Assembly: GCA_012511095.1 (NCBI GenBank)
Contig: JAAZGT010000007.1
Span: forward strand, 1 to 16,262
DNA from: Alcaligenaceae bacterium
GTDB taxonomy: Bacteria > Pseudomonadota > Gammaproteobacteria > Burkholderiales > Burkholderiaceae_B
Direction of reading: 5' to 3'
DNA: 16,262 nucleotides
Shown here: piece by piece, positions 14,661 to 16,262 of the stretch
Position numbering within the stretch: position 1 is the first letter of the stretch
How the letters are laid out: every line of letters begins with the position of its first letter
Translations under genes and position numbers: made by a program
The notes under the pieces: generated by a model
What the model was told of the DNA's origin: nothing
What the model saw: the letters and a program-made list of their open reading frames with translations, nothing else
Database searches by the model: none

Positions 14661-14720
14661 TAGCTCACACAATTAGGTTAAAAAATGAGTATGCCATTGT
14701 AATATGACGATTAAAGGAAA

Positions 14721-15344
14721 TTAAGCAGGTTTTTTGGCAATCATTGTTGCAAATTGCAGAGCAATCATATTGCCTTGTGGGTCGCGACGATGTAAATTCC
14801 CAAGGTTCTCGTTATATTTTAAAAACTCCCAACCCTCATAGTACTGTTGTAACTCCCCCTCTTTAAAACCAAAACGGAAATCTGGCTGCATCGGGTATTT
14901 TTCAGTATCCATGGCTGACACAATAATATTAATGCCACCCGGTTTAGTCACTTTTTGCATTTCCTTGAGCAAAACATCAACAGTTTCTGGCTCTAAAAAC
15001 ATCATCACCACGGTGCAAACCACCACATCGTATTGACCCTCAAAATTAGGATTTTGATTTAGATCTCTCACAGAAGCTCGGATGCTCTCAATCCCCTCTT
15101 CGGCAAGTATGTGATTAAGAATCTGTAAGGCATTGGGATTGTGGTCAAAGGCATCTACCTCATAGCCATGCTGAGCTAAATAAAGTGTATTACGACCACG
15201 GCCACAACCAATATCAAGGGCTTTACCACCCTCAAAGTATGGAGTTGCGGCAACCACCTCAGAATGGGTCGGACTAAGGCCGTATTTATCTTTAAAGTAA
15301 TTTTCAGGAAAAGATAGTGTTAAAGATTCGTTATTTTTTGTCAT
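14721..15344 (-). CDS. tehB: TehB-type SAM-dependent methyltransferase (tellurite/selenite methylation)
   Basis: This is a class I SAM methyltransferase of 207 residues, close to E. coli TehB (197). Shared blocks are ENYFKDKYGLSPTHSEV (14-30; E. coli ENYFTDKYELTRTHSEV), SAM motif I ALDIGCGRGRNTLYLA (42-57), VDAFDHN (D67), TVVMMFLEPET, TKPGGINIIVSAMDTEKYP, FKEGELQQYYEGWE and the ending LQFATMIAKKP. TehB methylates tellurite and selenite and gives resistance when expressed. It is the short form, without the extra N-terminal domain of some TehB proteins. No tehA exporter gene is next to it here. The ATG (15342-15344) lacks a clear SD. A possible -10 TATAAA on the minus strand lies about 45 nt upstream with a weak -35 (TTAAGT, 17 bp). 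Confidence 0.92.
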   Translation of the reverse strand: MTKNNESLTLSFPENYFKDKYGLSPTHSEVVAATPYFEGGKALDIGCGRGRNTLYLAQHGYEVDAFDHNPNALQILNHILAEEGIESIRASVRDLNQNPNFEGQYDVVVCTVVMMFLEPETVDVLLKEMQKVTKPGGINIIVSAMDTEKYPMQPDFRFGFKEGELQQYYEGWEFLKYNENLGNLHRRDPQGNMIALQFATMIAKKPA

Positions 15345-15687
15345 TGTTGAGAATGTTTATTTAGGTTTATTTCTTAGGCTTAAGTTTAACAAATTTTATA
15401 AGACTCAAATACTAAAGACTTAAAGAGGAGTTTTACTACCCTTTTTGTAAAGCATCGATGGGGAAATAGTGGTGATACACAAAGAAATAAACGAAACTCA
15501 AGACCAAAGACCTACTCGTGATAACTTAATCACAGAGCTAACATAGATAAATCATTAGCAAAAGCTAAAAATTCATCTCATAAGAAAATAGCACCACGTC
15601 ATAATTTCGTCATAGTAGTGCTTTATAGTAAGCTTTGATAGGTAGGCAAAAGACGTATTTTGTACAGGTGATATTTTGTACAGACGT
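15345..15687. other. 343-nt intergenic region between tehB and the tRNA-Asn terminator
   Basis: I see no convincing gene here. It holds: (1) two 12-bp direct repeats TATTTTGTACAG at 15656-15667 and 15672-15683, 16 bp apart; (2) on the minus strand a possible promoter TTGCCT-16 bp-TATAAA ending near 15620; (3) a hairpin read on the minus strand as AGCACTAC...GTGGTGCT (arms near 15590 and 15620, 17-nt loop) followed by ATTTTCTT; (4) a plus-strand GTG-started 25-codon frame (about 15469-15546) which I regard as chance. The region could be a long tehB leader, a small RNA, or simply unused spacer. Confidence 0.4.
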
Positions 15688-15721
15688 AAAAAAACCGCTC
15701 AAAGACAATAATCTTTAGCGG
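15688..15721 (-). terminator. Rho-independent terminator of tRNA-Asn
   Basis: On the minus strand CCGCTAAAGA (15712-15721) pairs with TCTTTGAGCGG (15695-15705), with a single-base bulge and a 6-nt loop. A run of seven T (15688-15694) follows. It lies 28 nt past the tRNA CCA end. Confidence 0.9.
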
Positions 15722-15749
15722 CTTAATATCAACTTACTTAGAAAGTTAG

Positions 15750-15825
15750 TGGCTCCCCCAACTGGACTTGAACCAGTGACCTGCGGATTAACAGTCCGTC
15801 GCTCTACCGACTGAGCTATGGGGGA
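15750..15825 (-). tRNA. tRNA-Asn (anticodon GTT)
   Basis: This 76-nt cloverleaf reads on the minus strand. The 7-bp acceptor stem is TCCCCCA with TGGGGGA, the discriminator is G, and CCA is encoded (15750-15752). The D-arm has AGCTCAGTCGGTAGAGC, the anticodon loop is CTGTTAA with GTT at 15790-15792, the variable loop is short, and the T-arm has GGTTCAAGTCC. GTT reads AAC/AAU, so it charges asparagine. It is a single gene with its own promoter and terminator and no neighbouring tRNA. Confidence 0.98.
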
Positions 15826-15845
15826 ACTGAACTAAGTAAAATAGT

Positions 15846-15874
15846 ATTATGCATCGATTTTAAAATCTTTGCAA
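15846..15874 (-). promoter_or_regulatory. tRNA-Asn promoter
   Basis: On the minus strand TTGCAA (15869-15874) is followed after exactly 17 bp by CATAAT (15846-15851), about 20 nt before the mature tRNA 5' end. A- and T-tracts directly upstream of the -35 (15880-15925) could act as an UP element, as is usual at stable-RNA promoters. The -35 matches 4 of 6 and the -10 5 of 6 consensus bases. Confidence 0.65.
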
Positions 15875-15895
15875 GTCCTTTTTGATGAAAACTTA

Positions 15896-15942
15896 AAAAA
15901 TGTTGTTTTTTGTTGTTTTTAATCCTTTTATGCAACATTTTT
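15896..15942. repeat. Short inverted repeat enclosing a tandem TGTTGTTTTT pair
   Basis: AAAAATGTTG (15896-15905) and CAACATTTTT (15933-15942) are perfect 10-bp inverted arms with 27 nt between. Inside lies a perfect tandem duplication of TGTTGTTTTT (15901-15910, 15911-15920). On the minus strand the second arm runs into TTTTTT, so it could act as a weak back-up terminator for the decarboxylase-family gene, or be slippage-prone A+T-rich spacer upstream of the tRNA promoter. Confidence 0.5.
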
Positions 15943-15994
15943 GCTACAACTGCGAGAAATCACATAAAAGCTTTTAAGGACTTTGTGTCGCTCT

Positions 15995-16031
15995 AAAAAA
16001 GCGACTATTGGATACTAACACAATAATCGCC
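15995..16031 (-). terminator. Rho-independent terminator of the decarboxylase-family gene
   Basis: On the minus strand GGCGATTATTG (16021-16031) pairs with CAATAGTCGCT (16000-16010) over 11 bp including two G-U pairs, with a 10-nt loop. Six T (15995-16000, sharing the last paired base) follow. It starts 22 nt past the gene's stop codon. The same GTCGC arm can alternatively pair further downstream (15987-15992 with 16000-16005). Confidence 0.8.
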
Positions 16032-16053
16032 TTTTGTCCAAGTCCTACCGAAA

Positions 16054-16262
16054 TTACTCAACTTCGATAGGTGTAACTGATACACCCTGCTCTGCAAATA
16101 CCTCTTGCGCTACTCTTAAGGCATTTAAAGCACGTGGGAAGCCCACATATGGAATTAAATGCATAATACAACCAACAATCTCATCTGGCGTTAAACCAAC
16201 ATTTAGGCCTGTCACCACGTGCATACCAATTTGCGGCGTGCCTTGAGCAACTAAAGCAGAGA
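16054..16262 (-). CDS. Carboxymuconolactone decarboxylase family protein, 5' end cut by window edge
   Basis: The minus-strand frame is open from the right edge to TAA at 16054-16056, giving the last 68 residues. They read SALVAQGTPQIGMHVVTGLN, then LTPDEIVGCIMHLIPYVGFP and RALNALRVAQEVFAEQGVSV. The helical pattern LTxDEIxxxxxHxxxYxGxPxAxNAL is the C-terminal half of the CMD/AhpD-like fold, a family that includes 4-carboxymuconolactone decarboxylases and thiol-dependent peroxidase partners. The redox CxxC-type or catalytic N-terminal region is outside the window, so the reaction cannot be decided; many such genes encode proteins of unknown function. A terminator lies directly behind it. Confidence 0.85.
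   Translation of the reverse strand, partial: SALVAQGTPQIGMHVVTGLNVGLTPDEIVGCIMHLIPYVGFPRALNALRVAQEVFAEQGVSVTPIEVE

Noticed and set aside
14661..14672. Upstream TTG start for the lipoprotein gene
   Set aside because: A rare start with no SD, while the ATG at 14660 gives a normal lipoprotein signal length.
15469..15546. Plus-strand GTG-started 25-codon frame in the tehB-tRNA gap
   Set aside because: Too short, no clear promoter or SD beyond a chance GGGGAAA, and no recognisable similarity.
15896..15942. Inverted and tandem repeats near the tRNA as an integration (att) site or IS remnant
   Set aside because: No integrase, no target duplication and no repeat of the tRNA 3' end is visible nearby; simple A+T-rich repeats explain it.
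16034..16246. Plus-strand 70-residue open frame at the right edge
   Set aside because: It is antisense to the carboxymuconolactone-decarboxylase-family reading frame, which has clear family residues and a terminator.
1..16262. CRISPR arrays, prophage, transposases, biosynthetic clusters or a new multi-gene defence system
   Set aside because: No regular repeats, integrase, transposase or clustered unknown genes are present; nearly every gene is a recognisable core function.

Overview
The window looks like ordinary core chromosome of a Gram-negative proteobacterium with modest G+C, about 40-45% by eye. The order pyrG-kdsA-eno-ftsB, the order tonB-exbB, a KDO (LPS) synthesis gene and an FbpABC-type ferric iron importer fit a betaproteobacterium. 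A low-G+C member of the Burkholderiales/Alcaligenaceae is my best guess. That placement is inference from gene order and protein style, because no 16S gene is present.

Layout. Positions 1-1731 hold an iron-controlled tonB-exbB operon on the minus strand. exbB is cut by the left edge, and a Fur-box/promoter composite lies upstream of tonB. Positions 1761-2073 hold a CspA-family cold-shock gene with its own terminator. Positions 2231-5009 hold clpB with a terminator and a very good sigma-32 heat-shock promoter. The only plus-strand protein gene, an orphan PIN-domain protein, lies at 5097-5693, divergent from clpB and convergent with the next operon. Positions 5716-9301 hold fbpA-fbpB-fbpC behind a second Fur-box promoter. 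Positions 9402-13616 hold the housekeeping run pyrG-kdsA-eno-ftsB. Positions 13674-15344 hold three small minus-strand genes: a cupin protein with a terminator, a cysteine-containing lipoprotein and the TehB methyltransferase. tRNA-Asn (GTT) with promoter and terminator lies at 15688-15874. At the right edge, 15995-16262 holds the 3' end of a carboxymuconolactone-decarboxylase-family gene and its terminator.

How the genes work together. TonB/ExbB energise outer-membrane siderophore, haem or iron uptake, and FbpABC carries ferric iron from periplasm to cytoplasm. Both promoters carry Fur boxes, so the window holds two units of one iron-starvation response. ClpB and Csp are heat- and cold-stress proteins in adjacent but separately terminated units. 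PyrG, KdsA and Eno supply CTP, KDO and PEP. CTP activates KDO for LPS and PEP is a KdsA substrate, so the cluster is metabolically coherent; FtsB is a divisome protein.

I found no phage, IS element, CRISPR array, biosynthetic cluster or evident novel multi-gene system. The points most worth a second look are the orphan PIN protein, the small Cys-rich lipoprotein, the shortened FbpC ATPase, the metal-dependent KdsA, and the compact promoter architectures.
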